From NCBI GenBank assembly GCA_903813345.2, contig CAIIXF020000009.1, forward strand, positions 23,091,759-23,151,758: a stretch of 60,000 bases of DNA. Direction: 5' to 3'. The position numbers were made by a program, and so were the translations under genes. Position 1 is the first letter of the stretch, and each line of letters starts with the position of its first letter. The DNA comes from Owenia fusiformis. Its lineage: Eukaryota; Annelida; Polychaeta; Sabellida; Oweniidae. Positions 24,601 to 35,307 of this stretch are shown here, one piece after another. The notes below the pieces were generated by a model. It was not told the origin of the DNA, ran no database searches, and was given only the letters and a program-made list of their open reading frames with translations.

Positions 24601-25845
24601 GAAGCAAGACTATTCCTAGTGTAAATACAATGATTAGAGGTTATACTTAAAAATAAATACAAAATAGAAATATTGCAGTTATTTTGGGGGATTTCATTCT
24701 TCAGTACGGGATAATGATTTCCAAAGAGAAATGAGACTAAACAATAGAACATATGGCAGTATTCTAAACCCCTTTATTGCAACTCACCTCCAAGTCCTTG
24801 AGAAGCCACTGTGAGCTAAAGCCAGTTCCTTGTCCAGCTAAATACACCAAGTTCTGAATGAACTGGCTGCTAAACACTTCCTCAGTGACACGTCCCATTA
24901 TGTCCCCAGAACCAAATGAGTTTAATAAGGCCTTCAATGCCAATGATAATACCCATAGGTTTTCAACATTTGTACTCTCCTCTGAAAAAATGGATATGTA
25001 TTGAAAGTACAATGACATGAGAGGAAAAAGGAAAAATAGGAAAGACTTGACGAAGAATTACAATTTCAAATAATTCTCAAGTTAACCCTCGAAGATGGAG
25101 AAAACAATCTTATGTTGAAAGTAATGGTCAGTGTTTCTTGAAAAGGGTTTTACATTTACCATATAAAAATATAATCACATACCTTTTTTAAGTTTGCTGA
25201 TGATATCTTGAATAACAGCAATAAATGATGAAAGATGCTGCTGATCCAAGATATTCAAGTCATAAGTTACACAGTCGATGTATTCATCATTCAACTGAAA
25301 TATTCAAGTCATTCAATATCGAGTCAATGTAATGTATGCATCATTCAACTGAAACGAAGTAATTCAATATAAAGTCAATGTATTCATCATTCAATTGAAA
25401 TATTCAAGATTTTTAATTTAAAGTAGAGACTTCATCATTCAATTCAAATATTCAAGATTTTCAATATAAAGTAGAAAATTGGGTTCCAGCATTCCATGAT
25501 AGTACCATAATTGTCACCTCTCGACGAAATACTTTGTATAAAGAGAAATATTATAGTAATGTTGTCAAATTGTATCCTCAAAGTCAAGTGTATGGGTTGG
25601 AATTTTTGCAATGACGCATTGGGCATTTAATATTTCACCCATAAAGCAACAATGATGTGTGTTTGTGTCAAATATGTTACATAAATAAATATACAATGTA
25701 TAAATAAGTTTACCGTGTGTCTTTTCCGAGATCTCTTGTCCACAATCAAGGTACCATGACGATCTGGGAAGTGTTTTAAAACTACACCATCTTTAACATC
25801 TGATCCATTTTCATTGTATTTAACATGGGTGCCAATGGACAACAC
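18619..25845 (-). CDS. ZZEF1-like protein, C-terminal 756 residues, copy A (5'-truncated)
   Basis: Sixteen - strand exons join in one frame. In transcript order they are 25714-25845, 25183-25294, 24788-24981, 24122-24328, 23710-23807, 23218-23277, 22670-22765, 22364-22538, 21757-21933, 21259-21455, 20724-20839, 20186-20330, 19949-20065, 19358-19520, 19034-19105 and 18619-18828 (stop). Notable segments are GTHVKYNENG near the start, a cysteine/acidic module (CSTESGCDEL, then DCSNTDWGYRFTVTGG), a helical stretch ending in ALTELFFVAENLAM, and NIASISTMINYSNKAT close to the C-terminus. From memory these match the C-terminal region of ZZEF1, a ~2,960-residue cytoplasmic protein with EF-hand, DOC and ZZ domains. 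The family assignment is likely but was not checked by search. No upstream exons exist in the window before 25,845 for this copy. A 5'-truncated duplicate or a second haplotype would both explain it. The frames are intact. Confidence 0.75.
20183..20186 (-). other. GC-AG intron donor
   Basis: After AACTCGAG the intron starts GCAAGA, not GT. The next exon (acceptor TTGTAG, high end 20,065) continues in frame. The same donor is kept in copy B near 47,240. GC donors with AG|GCAAG context are the accepted minor class of U2 introns. Confidence 0.75.
20400..20723. repeat. Minisatellite of the exon-end/5' splice site, copy A
   Basis: About 11 units of ~28 bp. On the - strand they read like GAATTACCAGGTATGTGTGA plus GAAACTTT, i.e. 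copies of the last coding bases (Leu-Glu-Leu-Pro) and donor of the adjacent exon ending at 20,724. Most units have lost the GT, but a few keep CCAGGT. The copy B array is longer (47,458-47,926). Confidence 0.85.
20898..21033. repeat. Perfect 39-bp inverted repeat (hairpin) in a ZZEF1-like intron, copy A
   Basis: Positions 20,898-20,936 are the exact reverse complement of 20,995-21,033 (TTATTGAATGATTTGAAGTG is the outer end). The inner parts also pair imperfectly (CTCGAGAAATTCTGTATT with its partner). The 136-bp palindrome ends 220 bp from the next exon and is also present in copy B. Confidence 0.9.
21055..21143. repeat. Second adjacent inverted repeat, copy A
   Basis: TGTATTGCTACTGAGATTG at 21,055 pairs with CAATCTCAGTACCAATACA at 21,125, with one mismatch. 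It shares TGTATTG words with the hairpin at 20,898, so both may be parts of one palindromic element family. Confidence 0.75.
23543..23706. mobile_element. MITE abutting a 5' splice site, copy A
   Basis: Terminal inverted repeats TACAGTGAAACCTG and CAGGTTTACTGTA enclose AAGTGGAACACC-type repeats. On the - strand the exon ending at 23,710 is followed by GTAA, then the element's TACAGTAAACCTG end, so the element starts at donor position +5. Both duplicated copies have it, so the insertion is older than the duplication. Confidence 0.8.
25295..25460. repeat. Short array of 3' splice-site repeats, copy A
   Basis: Four or five ~49-bp units of TTCAACTGAAATATTCAAG plus TCATTCAATATAAAGTCAATG lie directly upstream, on the - strand, of the exon at 25,183-25,294. 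Each unit copies the exon's acceptor and first ~20 coding bases. In copy B the same array has about 34 units. Confidence 0.88.
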
Positions 25846-26199
25846 CTGAAGAAAAAAAGAAAGAGGATATTATTTATATTAAACATATATTTAACTTTGA
25901 ATGGATTTAACATTTGAGTTTCAGCAATGTTAATTTTTATAACATTTTTTTATAATTTTTAATCACATGGAATGAGGCATCAAAACATAACAGACCACAC
26001 ATTTCATTGGCCAAACCACAAACAATTCAAGATACACAAGTCTCTTTTGTGTCAAAGTATGACTGTATTTTCCATATGATATTGCACTGTGGTCCTTTAA
26101 TTGCTTATTTTTTTAGGTTTTATTGACAGAGAAAAAAAGTGAAATGGACTTTTGTTTTTTATAAAATTCATTCAAATATACAAGTTAATTAAATCACTG

Positions 26200-27420
26200 T
26201 GTTATACCATGACGGTTACGCCACCTCTGAAAATGAGGTTGGACAGCTACGTTCACTGATTTATCCAATAAAATGGCCGCAATGGAAGAGAAAACTAAGG
26301 TTGGTACATTATTTTCTACTACTGTGTATCAATGAAAGGATGAACGATTTATGTAAGCGTTGCATTCGGTGATGCATTCAGTAATGTATATTTTGAACGT
26401 AGTCTTTACAAATTGATGCCCGGGGATAACATGAAATAAGAGAAAAACTGTCGAGTTTGAAATTCAAAACTACACAAAAATTTAGTAATTTGTTTATTTT
26501 TGTTGTTAGGGCATGGTCTACATTGCCTAAAAACATTGTGGTATATAGATGTAACCTACATACGAACATACAAAGCCAATTGAGCATTGGAAACCACGTA
26601 ATATGTTCTACTTAAGCCATGATAATGTATTTTGAGTTTGCGGTAACGTAAAAAATTGATGGGCGGTTACGCGAACCTGATTCAAATATGAAACCCCGAT
26701 TCATTGTTGTTAATTTTGTCATTTTCATCAGTTCTTGATCGTAGATCTTCTTTTGCCTCTTCATTGCTATCTTTTACACTTTCATCGGTTTCATATATAA
26801 AACAAGCGACAGTTTCTTTCCTTGCCTTATAGAGGCTGAAACAAGAGCGTCTCTTGCGAGTCCTGAAAACAAATATAGGAAATTCAATATTCCATTTCTT
26901 ACCCATTATAACAATAACATGGATAGAGGCTATCAGATCTAGCAACTTGACTTGACAGATCTACATGCACGTAACCGTCCGCTTAATATCTTATGTTCAA
27001 CTAATACAATATGTTACCGTCCATAGAATTCGATAGAAGTCATACATAGTCGTCTAATGACATTGCATTTGAAACCTTATTATTTACGATATACACCATG
27101 TTTCTGTTCTGGATTTGTCATTTTATGCCTTGTTTATACACAGTTTACTTACAGTTTATATTTTGAGTGGCTCTGAGGCATATGTACTGAGAAAACACGA
27201 GAATGGACCAAAAATTATAAACTTGGATATCTCAGTCGGTAGGTTTATAGCTTATATTCTGTTTCTTGTAGACCACCTGGCAGATTTGACCCAGTTTTTA
27301 TAACCATCCATATATACGTCACTGAATGGAACTAGTTTAAAAGGAAATCTTATCTGTGAATATTGCCTGCAGGCGAGAAAGAGGACATGCTGCCTTTCCC
27401 ATCCGCCATTTTTTGTTATC
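26200..27420. promoter_or_regulatory. Possible divergent promoter region with repeated CGGTTACG/CGTAACCG motif, copy A
   Basis: Five occurrences of a GGTTACG-like core lie in 820 bp: GACGGTTACG (26,211), CGGTAACGTA (26,641), GGCGGTTACGCG (26,662), GCACGTAACCGTCC (26,968) and GTTACCGTCC (27,013). Two translation-start-like sites flank them: ATGGCCGCAATGGAAGAG on + (26,273), after a CCAAT, and ATGGCGGATGGG on - (27,409). The region is unusually well conserved in copy B. I could not build a gene from either start, so this is a hypothesis. Confidence 0.25.
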
Positions 27421-28299
27421 GCTACCGCAAAATTTTGCAAATCGCCTTTAAGTACCCGTCATGCTATAACACCGTGTAAATGCCTACTTGAGTATCCATC
27501 TGACATTATTATTGCATAAGTCAATGAGCTAATAAATAACAAAACAAAACAAAACAAATAAGGTACAGTACTTTAAGCAGTGATCTCCCCGGCATTTAAG
27601 CAAATGGGCGCAGCACCCACCTGAGAGTTTGAAAATAGGCTTGCACCCACCTGAAAATCCATTTGCACCCACTTGAAAATGAGAAAAATCATGAAACATT
27701 GGCATATTTTGACCAATTTTGTTCTGAATTGTGAAAATCAAAATTTTGCACCTACTTGAGAAAAAATTCTGGAGAGATCACTGTTAAGAATAGGTTATAA
27801 TGAAAACACGCGCTACGCGCTAACGCGCTAGCGCACTAACGCACTGTTCAGAATGATCGTTCCCACAGGCCCGGGAACATGTATAAAAATCAAGTGAGTG
27901 AAGAGATTAGGTGGCGCATCAGAAAGCAGAAGTATGAAGAAGCCCAATGTTTGATCGTTAACTGTGCAAAGATTATCGATTGTCAGTGTGTTTTATCTGA
28001 TTTAAAAGGAAGATAAATAGAAAGTAGCACCTTACAAGATGAATAATGGTCGCAGATATGCGAATATGCTTCCTATTTCATTGCATTATTTGGGTCCATC
28101 CATCGGCGAGAAAAATCCCGTTTCGAAATCTGAGCCGGGGGCTCGACTACTTGACTAATGACTTAATATAATGTTTATTTGTCGCATGTTACCTCTTAAT
28201 ATCAAGTCATAGATGTTTTATATATCTTTACTCTTTGTATTAGAAGTTATATCTCACGCATTTATATTTTTCCATTTTCTTTTCGTGCCCGGTTACACT

Positions 28300-30110
28300 C
28301 GAGCTTTCATGGGGGGGGGGTGTATAGGGTTATCGTATAAGAGGAGGGTGAAAATCTATTGTGTATGACTGCATATAAGAGGGGGCAACATTTATCGTAT
28401 ATGGCATCCAGGCCCGTAAGACACTTTTCTCCAAGGGGGTGCGGTTTTTAGCTTACTAAAGAGAATATAAAATTGTCCATTTTTTTGCCGCGTAAATCAA
28501 ATCGCGTAAGTCAGAGGGCGGAGGGGGGGGGGGGGCTCAGTTACTCCCTATATTGGTTTGGAATTAACAAATGCAACTTCCAAACGTTCCAATTGTTTTG
28601 TGGGGGGTGTGAGGAGTGGTCCGCTCCCCCTAGAAAATTTTACAGTTTTGAGATGCTATTTGGTGCTTTCTCGGCACTTTCAAAGTGTAAGTTTCCAACT
28701 AGTACGCCACCACCATGGGAATAAGAGTTGAGTGAATAAAAAACCGAGCATTCAGGGGGGTGTGGGGGTTGTCCCCCAGGAAAATTTTGAAATTTGGTTG
28801 TATTTGGAGCGAATTTGCAACCATCTGGTACGCCTGTGCATTATGAGTCCATAAGAAAAATGTGTATTTTTTCAAATTCTTTTGGGGGTGTCAAAGTGGA
28901 TGAGAGGGTGAAGTGGGGTGTGGTGCCAGTAGGGGAGCAAGGGGTTGTCCCCCAGAAACATTGACCATATCAAGTTGCTATTTGATGATGTCTGGGCACT
29001 TAAAAAATGTCTGAGACAATACATGAAATTCAGAATATTTTCTTTTGTTTTGTGGGGGATGTGAGGGGTGGCTAACTCTCCTAGAAAATTTTACAATCTA
29101 AAGATGATATTTGGTGCTTCTGGGCACTTTTAAAGTGTATTAGTCAATAAAAACATTGAAAAACAATCTCAATTTTTTTCAAATTTTGGGGGTGTCAAAG
29201 GGGGGGGGCAGAGGGGGAGGTGGGGCTGGGGTGCCAGAGGGGGAGCAGGTGTTTGTCCCCCATATCAAAATTTACAATATCAAGGTGCTATTCGATGAAG
29301 TTGGGCACTTTAAAAGTGTCTATTTCCCAAGAAAATTTTACAATTTTAAGATGCTAATTGGTGCTTTCTGGGCACTTTAGTCAATAAAGTCAATAAAAAA
29401 TTTGATTTTTTTTTTTGGGGGGGGGTGTTTAGGGGAGGGGGCTGCCAGAGGGGGAGGTGGAGTGGGGATGCCAGAGGGCGAGTAAGTGTTAGTCTTCCAG
29501 AATCATTAACTTTATCAAGGAGCTATTTGATGATGTCTGGGCAATTTAAAAGTGTCTGAGACAATACATAAAACAAATTCAGAACTTTTCCATTGTTTCG
29601 TTTGGGGTGTGAGGGGTAGCCCACTCCCCCTAGAAAATTTTACAATTTTACAACGCTATTTGGTGCTTTCTGGGCACTTTCAAAGTGTATGAGTCAATTA
29701 AAGAATTTGAGAAAATCACAATTTTTTTTTGGGGGGGGCGCCAGAGGGGGGTCTTTGCAAGTGCAAGATGCAAGAGGGGGAGCAAGTCCCCCAGAAACAC
29801 TAACTATATCAAGGAGCTATTTGATGATGTCTGGGCACTTTAAAAGTGTCTGAGACAAAACACTAAAATAAATTTAGAACTTTTCCATTGTTTTGTGGGG
29901 GGTGTGAGGGGTGGCTAATACCCCTAGAAAATTTTACAATTTTAAGATGCTATTTGGTGGTTTCTGGGTTCAAAGTGTATGAGTCAATGAAAAAAATTAC
30001 AAAAAAAATATTTTTGACAAAAAACATTTCAAATTTATTTTGGGGGGTGATAAAGGGGGGTGCGGTCGCACCCATCGCACCCCCCCCCCCCCATCTGACG
30101 GCCCTGGCAT
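28300..30110. repeat. Internal degenerate tandem repeats of the TIR transposon
   Basis: Two alternating modules recur about four to five times. One is CTAGAAAATTTTACAATTTT plus GATGCTATTTGGTGCTTTCTGGG; the other is GTCCCCCAGAAACA plus ATCAAGGAGCTATTTGATGATG. G-runs of 7-13 separate them. The whole G-rich strand could form G-quadruplexes. The open frames here are low-complexity by-products. Confidence 0.75.
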
Positions 30111-30245
30111 CATATAAGTTAAATAAACATATGTTTTAAAAGAATTAAAGAAGCCTATTATGAAATTTAAAGTACAGTTTGAACGAATACTGCAGATCCA
30201 GCTTATCCCCATAATTTGGGATTTCAATACACAAGTAGTTGTGGG

Positions 30246-30427
30246 GGCTTGCCCGTAGCCAGCTTTTACCAGGAGGGGGAGCCTTTTTCCAGGGGAAGCT
30301 TTTTCACAATTTTGGCTAATAATCATGAAAAAAATTCTCAGAATGGTGAAAAACTGCATGATTTTGAAAGAATCTCTGGCCAGAGGGGGAGCTCTGCTCC
30401 CCCAGCTCCCCCTCTGGCTACGGGCCT
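30246..30427. mobile_element. Nested MITE with CCCGTAGCCAG termini
   Basis: GCCCGTAGCCAG and CTGGCTACGGGC are exact inverted termini around ~180 bp containing GGAGGGGGAGC and AATGGTGAAAAACTGCATGA. It is nested inside the 4-kb transposon. A diverged relative is at 6,095-6,255. Confidence 0.8.
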
Positions 30428-30484
30428 GGTTGTGACCCATTTATGGGGGTAATCCAGATCTCTATATAGTAGTCTCTATATGTC

Positions 30485-30925
30485 ATATGCCAGGACAGTA
30501 ACCAGGATTTCCCAGGGGGGTCACTTTTTCAAAAATTCCAAAGTCACCCTCCGAACTATATATGTCACGATATAGGGACAATAAAGTAACGATAAAGTAA
30601 CGTTTTATTGGCAAAGTACTGTGTTTTGAAAATGCTTAATATAAAATCATCCATTCTTCGAGGAGAAAAGTTAAAGTCCAATAAAGTAACGTTTTTAAGG
30701 CAAAGTAACGTGTTTTAAGAATGCCTACATAAATGCCTACAAAAATCATCCATTCTTCGTAGAGTATGGTTAAGTATCATACATAAATGCCTACATAAAA
30801 CATCATCTATAGTCATGTTTGACTTTCCATAATAACAAAACGAAAAAACGGTACTTTTAAAATGTCAATATTTTCTGTCCCTATATCTTGACACTGTTGC
30901 TCCGAACCCCCCTGGCTTCGGGGCT
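30485..30925. mobile_element. Possible nested element with CCCAGGGGGGT / ACCCCCCTGG ends
   Basis: CAGGATTTCCCAGGGGGGTC on the left pairs loosely with GAACCCCCCTGGCTTCGGGG on the right. Between them CAATAAAGTAACG and AAAATCATCCATTCTTCG are repeated. It is probably a second MITE nested in the 4-kb element. Confidence 0.45.
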
Positions 30926-31861
30926 GTGTACTGCCTATTTGCCGTATGATTATACATTTGGTACTACGTGGATTCTTGCATTATGTTATTTCCTTCTGAA
31001 TATTATCCAAACTTTTCTCAACGGTAATTTCAAAATTACTATATGGAGATGTGAAAAATATTGCATACACTGTATGTTATACTGTAAAAGGGGTGAAAAA
31101 TGCTGTAAATGGTATAAGACTAAGGGGCTAGTGAAAAATAGTGTATATGGATTTCCAAGACCCCTATAACCCCCCCTTTCATGTTTGCTTTCGTTTTTCT
31201 CAATTTGATTTTAGATTTAAAAAGTTTTGAATTACGTCAGTCCCAGTGAATTGTATTACCTATTTTACCAGGAGTATCGTCGAAAACAGAATTGTATTTC
31301 ATTTGGAATTAAAGTTTTAAATAAGAGACGATTTTAAAAGTAATGTAAACCTGACCAGCATGTTTTATCATTGTCCGGTAATTGGCCGTAAATATTTATT
31401 AATTCTAAGTTACTCATGTTCTTTCAGGTCAAATACAGAGAAAAGTACACGTTCATTTAGTTTTGGAATTATTTCCTAAATTGAAGTTGAATTCTGTTTT
31501 TTAACGGTGTGAAGAACATCTTAATCGGTCTTATATTCTTAGAGAAATCGTAACTTGAAAAGCGTAATTTTTGAGAGCTTTGTTTATTTCCTGCGGCCGC
31601 AAAGTTCACATCAAAGTCTGACTGACAGGTTAGCGGTGATTTATACAGTCTTTGAAGTGTCAATGTTTTGACAAGTTCCCAGGGAGTCATAACCCTAATT
31701 ATACATGTCCCTGGGCCAAGGGTATAGACCAATCATAAACATGCGCTTAAAACATGCGCACGCATCTAGGGGGAAGGATCATTTTCTATTACCGCATTGG
31801 CGCGTGGCGCGTTAGCGCGTAGCGCGTGTTTTCATTATAACCTTAAGAAGGTAACTTAGGT

Positions 31862-33235
31862 ATAAAACCTGTAAAGTGGAACACCTCCATATTAAAGTAG
31901 CCTAGGACATATTTCAATAACTTTATTCTTCATGCAAAATTAACATCTCTAAGTGAAATATTCTCATGCACGAAAGTTTTACTGTATGTACTTAAATGAT
32001 GATTTATTTGAGTATTTTCAATAATGAGTCTAGCTCAGTATGACCCAGACATAAAAGAGATCCCAATAACAGTGAAGTGGGCTTACAAGTTGAACAACCT
32101 CTTTGGATCTGAAAAAATCATAACATGACACCATGACACTCAGTTAAAGCACCATCTTAAGCTAGAAACACAAGAGTATCAGGAAACCCAAATGAACAAA
32201 ACAAGAGTTGTCTTATCAAAAGAGAGCTTTCGATATAAGCTATTTGGTAAACTTTAATGTAAACTTGTACTTGTACATAAAAATACATGGTGTTACATAA
32301 CGAGGGGTACTAGTTGAAAATCTCTGGATGTCGGATGTAATATAACGTTCAAGTGCAAACCATATGTAACTTTTAAAATGTATTTATTATCACATGTGTG
32401 AGATGTCTTGATCTAAAATGAAATAGGAATTCCTATATGATATATACATGATAGACTTATCTTATCTCAAATCAACTTTGGAGATGAACATTATGAAACA
32501 CCCTGTACAAATACTGGAGAGAGAGAGTTATGCAACCAAATGGCTCGCTCCAGGAATCGCAACACAGATTGGTTTGATTAGTGTATCAAATTGGTAGTCA
32601 AAGTGTTTGATTGGATACTGTTGGGCTTTTCTTAGTCATGCCAGGTTTCAATTCTTGCATAAAGATGGCAGCATAGCTGAGCACAAGTCACATTTTCAAA
32701 AAAAATTAAATTTTCAAAGTTGATAAACAACTTTCGAAACCATATCTTTAGATGTACTTTTACATGTAGATTTCAAATATGATATCACTTTGACTGAATT
32801 TTGAATATTTAATGACGTAAATCAAGATTATTTCTACTAGCATCTAGTCTATTCTATTAATTCTAAATAGGGGTCACGGATTATTGGTCGACATACATGA
32901 GTATCTTAGGGTTTACGTGTACAACTAATTTTTAAGTTTACCATCATCGTGTATATGCTTTTTTATATGTTCTAAACTTATCTCAACTTAAACTTTAATA
33001 AGACCTGAAATAATTCACTTGTTCATGTGATGAACCACGTTAAAGGATCTTGTTTGTAAAACACCATGCCTCAAGCATTGAGGATTACTTTTTAAACTAA
33101 AATACTTTGCACACAAGGTACACAGCTATTTTGAAAATAAAATTCTTTGTATACAAGGCATACCATTCCTCGATATATGAACAAGTGTGACCTACATATA
33201 ATTGAGTGATAATGGAAGGATAGACAGACTGGAGG
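31862..33235. other. Non-coding part of copy A
   Basis: It opens with a fragment related to the CAGTGAAACCTG/GTGGAACACCTCC MITE (31,864-31,990) and continues as AT-rich sequence that aligns with 56,223-57,230 of copy B. No exon of the ZZEF1-like gene was recognised. Confidence 0.5.
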
Positions 33236-33239
33236 AGGG

Positions 33240-33420
33240 CTTCAAAATATCAAAACTAAACATCAACCAAAATAACAAACGCGTCTCCAACCAAAAAATT
33301 AAAAAACAGATATATTCCTTCAGGAATCGAACCCGCGACCTGCTGCACTTGAGGCGACAACTCTGCCAACAGACAAACTGATCAATTAAGATTATGGAAG
33401 CAACGAGACAGTCAAATTGA
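33240..33420 (-). repeat. tRNA-derived SINE-like sequence
   Basis: On the - strand, GTTGGCAGAGTTG (33,370-33,358) resembles an RNA polymerase III A box and GGTCGCGGGTTCGATTCCTG (33,340-33,321) a B box, the T-arm of a tRNA. They are closer together than in a functional tRNA, and no acceptor stem closes, so a SINE head or tRNA relic is likelier. In copy B only a decayed GGTTTGATTCC-like trace remains (58,605-58,620). Confidence 0.45.
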
Positions 33421-33971
33421 AAGCATTTATGAAAACTGAGAATTATTTTGTATTGCACGAAATATATACACCCCTTCAAAATGAATAAACCCTCCTAATC
33501 CGCAAATGTAAACACTTTGGACAATGTAGCTAATTTCATTGAGTCCCTTTAAAGCTATAAAATTAGAGTTGCTCTTGCATGACATTCATCTGATCTTTTT
33601 CATATTTCTTTAGCTTGCTAACGATACTCCAGGACTACTTTGTGCAAATTTAAAAAAAATTTGGTTCATCAGTTGCCAAGAAAATACTTGTCAAAAAGTG
33701 TCTCTTTTTTGGGACACCCGATATATATATCATATGAGTTTACAATCCAAAGACAAAAAAAGATAAAGGGACACACAGACAGCCGATCAATAAATTTTCA
33801 TAAATATCAGGTATACAAAAATACATTAACTTTAAAATAATATCTTAATGATAATATATCAAAACTTGTACACAGCATCAAGAAATATAAACATGGGAGA
33901 TATTTTGTACAGTATTAATCAAAATACATATTTATGCTTTTTTTAAAAAGCACTCAAAAATATTTGTGGGG

Positions 33972-34383
33972 GACATATAAGGGTTATATACTGGGAGGTT
34001 TTGGATATGGGGTTTATCCAGAGGGAGATATGCATATCTACCTGAGGGACCGTAGGGACCGAAGGTAGATGTGCATATCTCACGAGGGATGAACCCCATA
34101 TCCAAACCGACCGTACATAACTGCATTATCCTATACCAAGTAGAGTTTTCAGGGGCATATGGCCATTTCGATAGTACGAGGTGTAAAAATAAAAATAAAG
34201 TCATTTTATTGCATTACCGTAAGCGGGAAGATATGCACCGGAAGCGGGAAGATATGCACCGAAGCGGGAGATATGGCGGGAGATATGGAGGTTCTGGATA
34301 TGGAAACCTCAAAATCAGGATACGGGATATATCTTACCAACTTATCTCCCTAAAACTCTACTTGGCATAGCTAGGATAATGCA
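33972..34383. mobile_element. Foldback insertion cluster, only in copy A
   Basis: About 410 bp absent from copy B. It contains a palindrome at 33,998-34,112 (GGTTTTGGATATGGGGTTTA against its partner ending CCATATCCAAACCGACC). A second inverted pair, CTGCATTATCCTATACC (34,121) with GGCATAGCTAGGATAATGCAG (ending 34,383), encloses TATGCACCG/AAGCGGGA repeats. Confidence 0.7.
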
Positions 34384-34793
34384 GAATATTTCAAGTATCC
34401 TCTCTTTTATAAAGTACATGTAGCTCAACTTTAAAGCTCAACTTTAAATTGTCTTGATAAGCAACATAAGAAGCACCAAGCAACATTTATGAGGTGAGTA
34501 TCAAATTAAGAATTATTAAAGAGAGATGAACTTGATTACAAGGTGAGGAATCTTTATTGAAATTTGATATTCACACAGAGGGATAGCTTATACATGATTG
34601 CTCATAAATATGGAATATTGGGCATTTCATAAAAATCAGTATATTGTCAGTTATATAAAAAATTGAATTGCATGAACGTATGAAAGTATTCACCTTTCTA
34701 CGGAAAGCGATAGGGGACATGCGCATAATTCAAAATCGAATGGAGTTTTAACATGGGAGTGATATCACACACCGCGGCCACAGTCAGATAGAT

Positions 34794-34887
34794 TTCATCG
34801 CGCACTGAATGAATTACAGGGGCCGCGTTGTGCAAAGTTAATTAAATTAAAGTGCGCAGAAATTCCGGCATTCAGTGCGCGATGAAA
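34794..34887. repeat. Inverted repeat TTTCATCGCGCACTGAATG
   Basis: TTTCATCGCGCACTGAATG at 34,794 is inverted at 34,869-34,887; pairing extends loosely to CAGATA on the outside. It begins about 100 bp after copy A ends and is not in copy B. Confidence 0.75.
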
Positions 34888-35307
34888 AAATGATTATCTG
34901 TGAATAAAAAACGAATAAAAATTCGTGGCACCACGAATTTGATTTTTTTCGAAAGACTGCGGAGTGAACCAGCGAAATGACAATTTTGGATAATATTGAT
35001 GGCTCTAACGAGGAGAACTTTGAGATTTCCCGATTCTAGCGCGCAGCACATCCAGGACATGCGCACTTTTATCAGATTCGATTCTAATATGGTTTCAAAG
35101 ATAATGTTCATTAAAAGAAGGCGTATGCATACAGATTACACGTGGCGTTATGTTGAAGTGACCCTTGCAAAGGGTTCCATTGAAAATATATTATTTTGGG
35201 CCATTTCATATCTTTTAATTGATATTGTATAAAACATTTTCAATGTTTGAAAATCATAATCTTATAAATAACATTTTATGTAATAAAACTTTAACGAAAT
35301 GGTAAAT

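Larger units (their letters stand above)
27793..31842. mobile_element. 4.05-kb non-autonomous TIR DNA transposon, only in copy A
   Basis: The termini GGTTATAATGAAAACACGCG (then CTACGCGCTAACGCG) are inverted at both ends for about 36 bp with almost no mismatch. Flanks are TTAAGAATA on the left and TTAAGAAGG on the right, a 7-9 bp target duplication; copy B has the single uninterrupted site at 56,206-56,214. No transposase frame is visible. The interior is G-rich tandem repeats, nested MITEs and GC-rich palindromic CGCG ends. The duplication length fits hAT or Mutator-type elements, but the family is undetermined. Confidence 0.9.
17003..34692. other. Duplicated segment, copy A
   Basis: From GATAGGGTCCTAAACA at 17,003 to GAAAGTATTCA near 34,692, this sequence aligns in the same orientation with 43,959-59,588, with high identity by eye across exons and introns. 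Copy A carries private insertions at 27,793-31,842 (TIR transposon) and ~33,972-34,380 (foldback cluster), and has short minisatellites where copy B has long ones. It contains the 3' part of a ZZEF1-like gene on the - strand. Confidence 0.92.

Noticed and set aside
18619-25845. HECT-type ubiquitin ligase (HERC/HECTD4) as the identity of the - strand gene
   Set aside because: The gene ends without any HECT catalytic domain. The last exons instead match my recollection of the ZZEF1 C-terminus.
26682-26945. 87-codon - strand frame with a good acceptor (TTTTCAG) and a charged C-terminus, conserved in copy B at 55,104
   Set aside because: No upstream exon could be joined with matching phase, and three amino-acid changes in ~60 residues between the copies do not suggest constraint. 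It could still be a terminal exon of an unrecognised gene.
27115-27303. 62-codon + strand frame with hydrophobic stretches, conserved in copy B
   Set aside because: An acceptor exists (TTACAG), but the phase does not fit the start-like ATG at 26,273. No family was recognised, and conservation could simply reflect recent duplication.
28473-30452. Several frames rich in Gly/Pro in the 4-kb transposon
   Set aside because: They track G-runs and repeat modules; no transposase motifs (DDE, BED, hAT dimerisation) were visible.
33310-33400. Functional tRNA gene on the - strand
   Set aside because: A and B boxes are too close, and no cloverleaf with a closing acceptor stem can be drawn.
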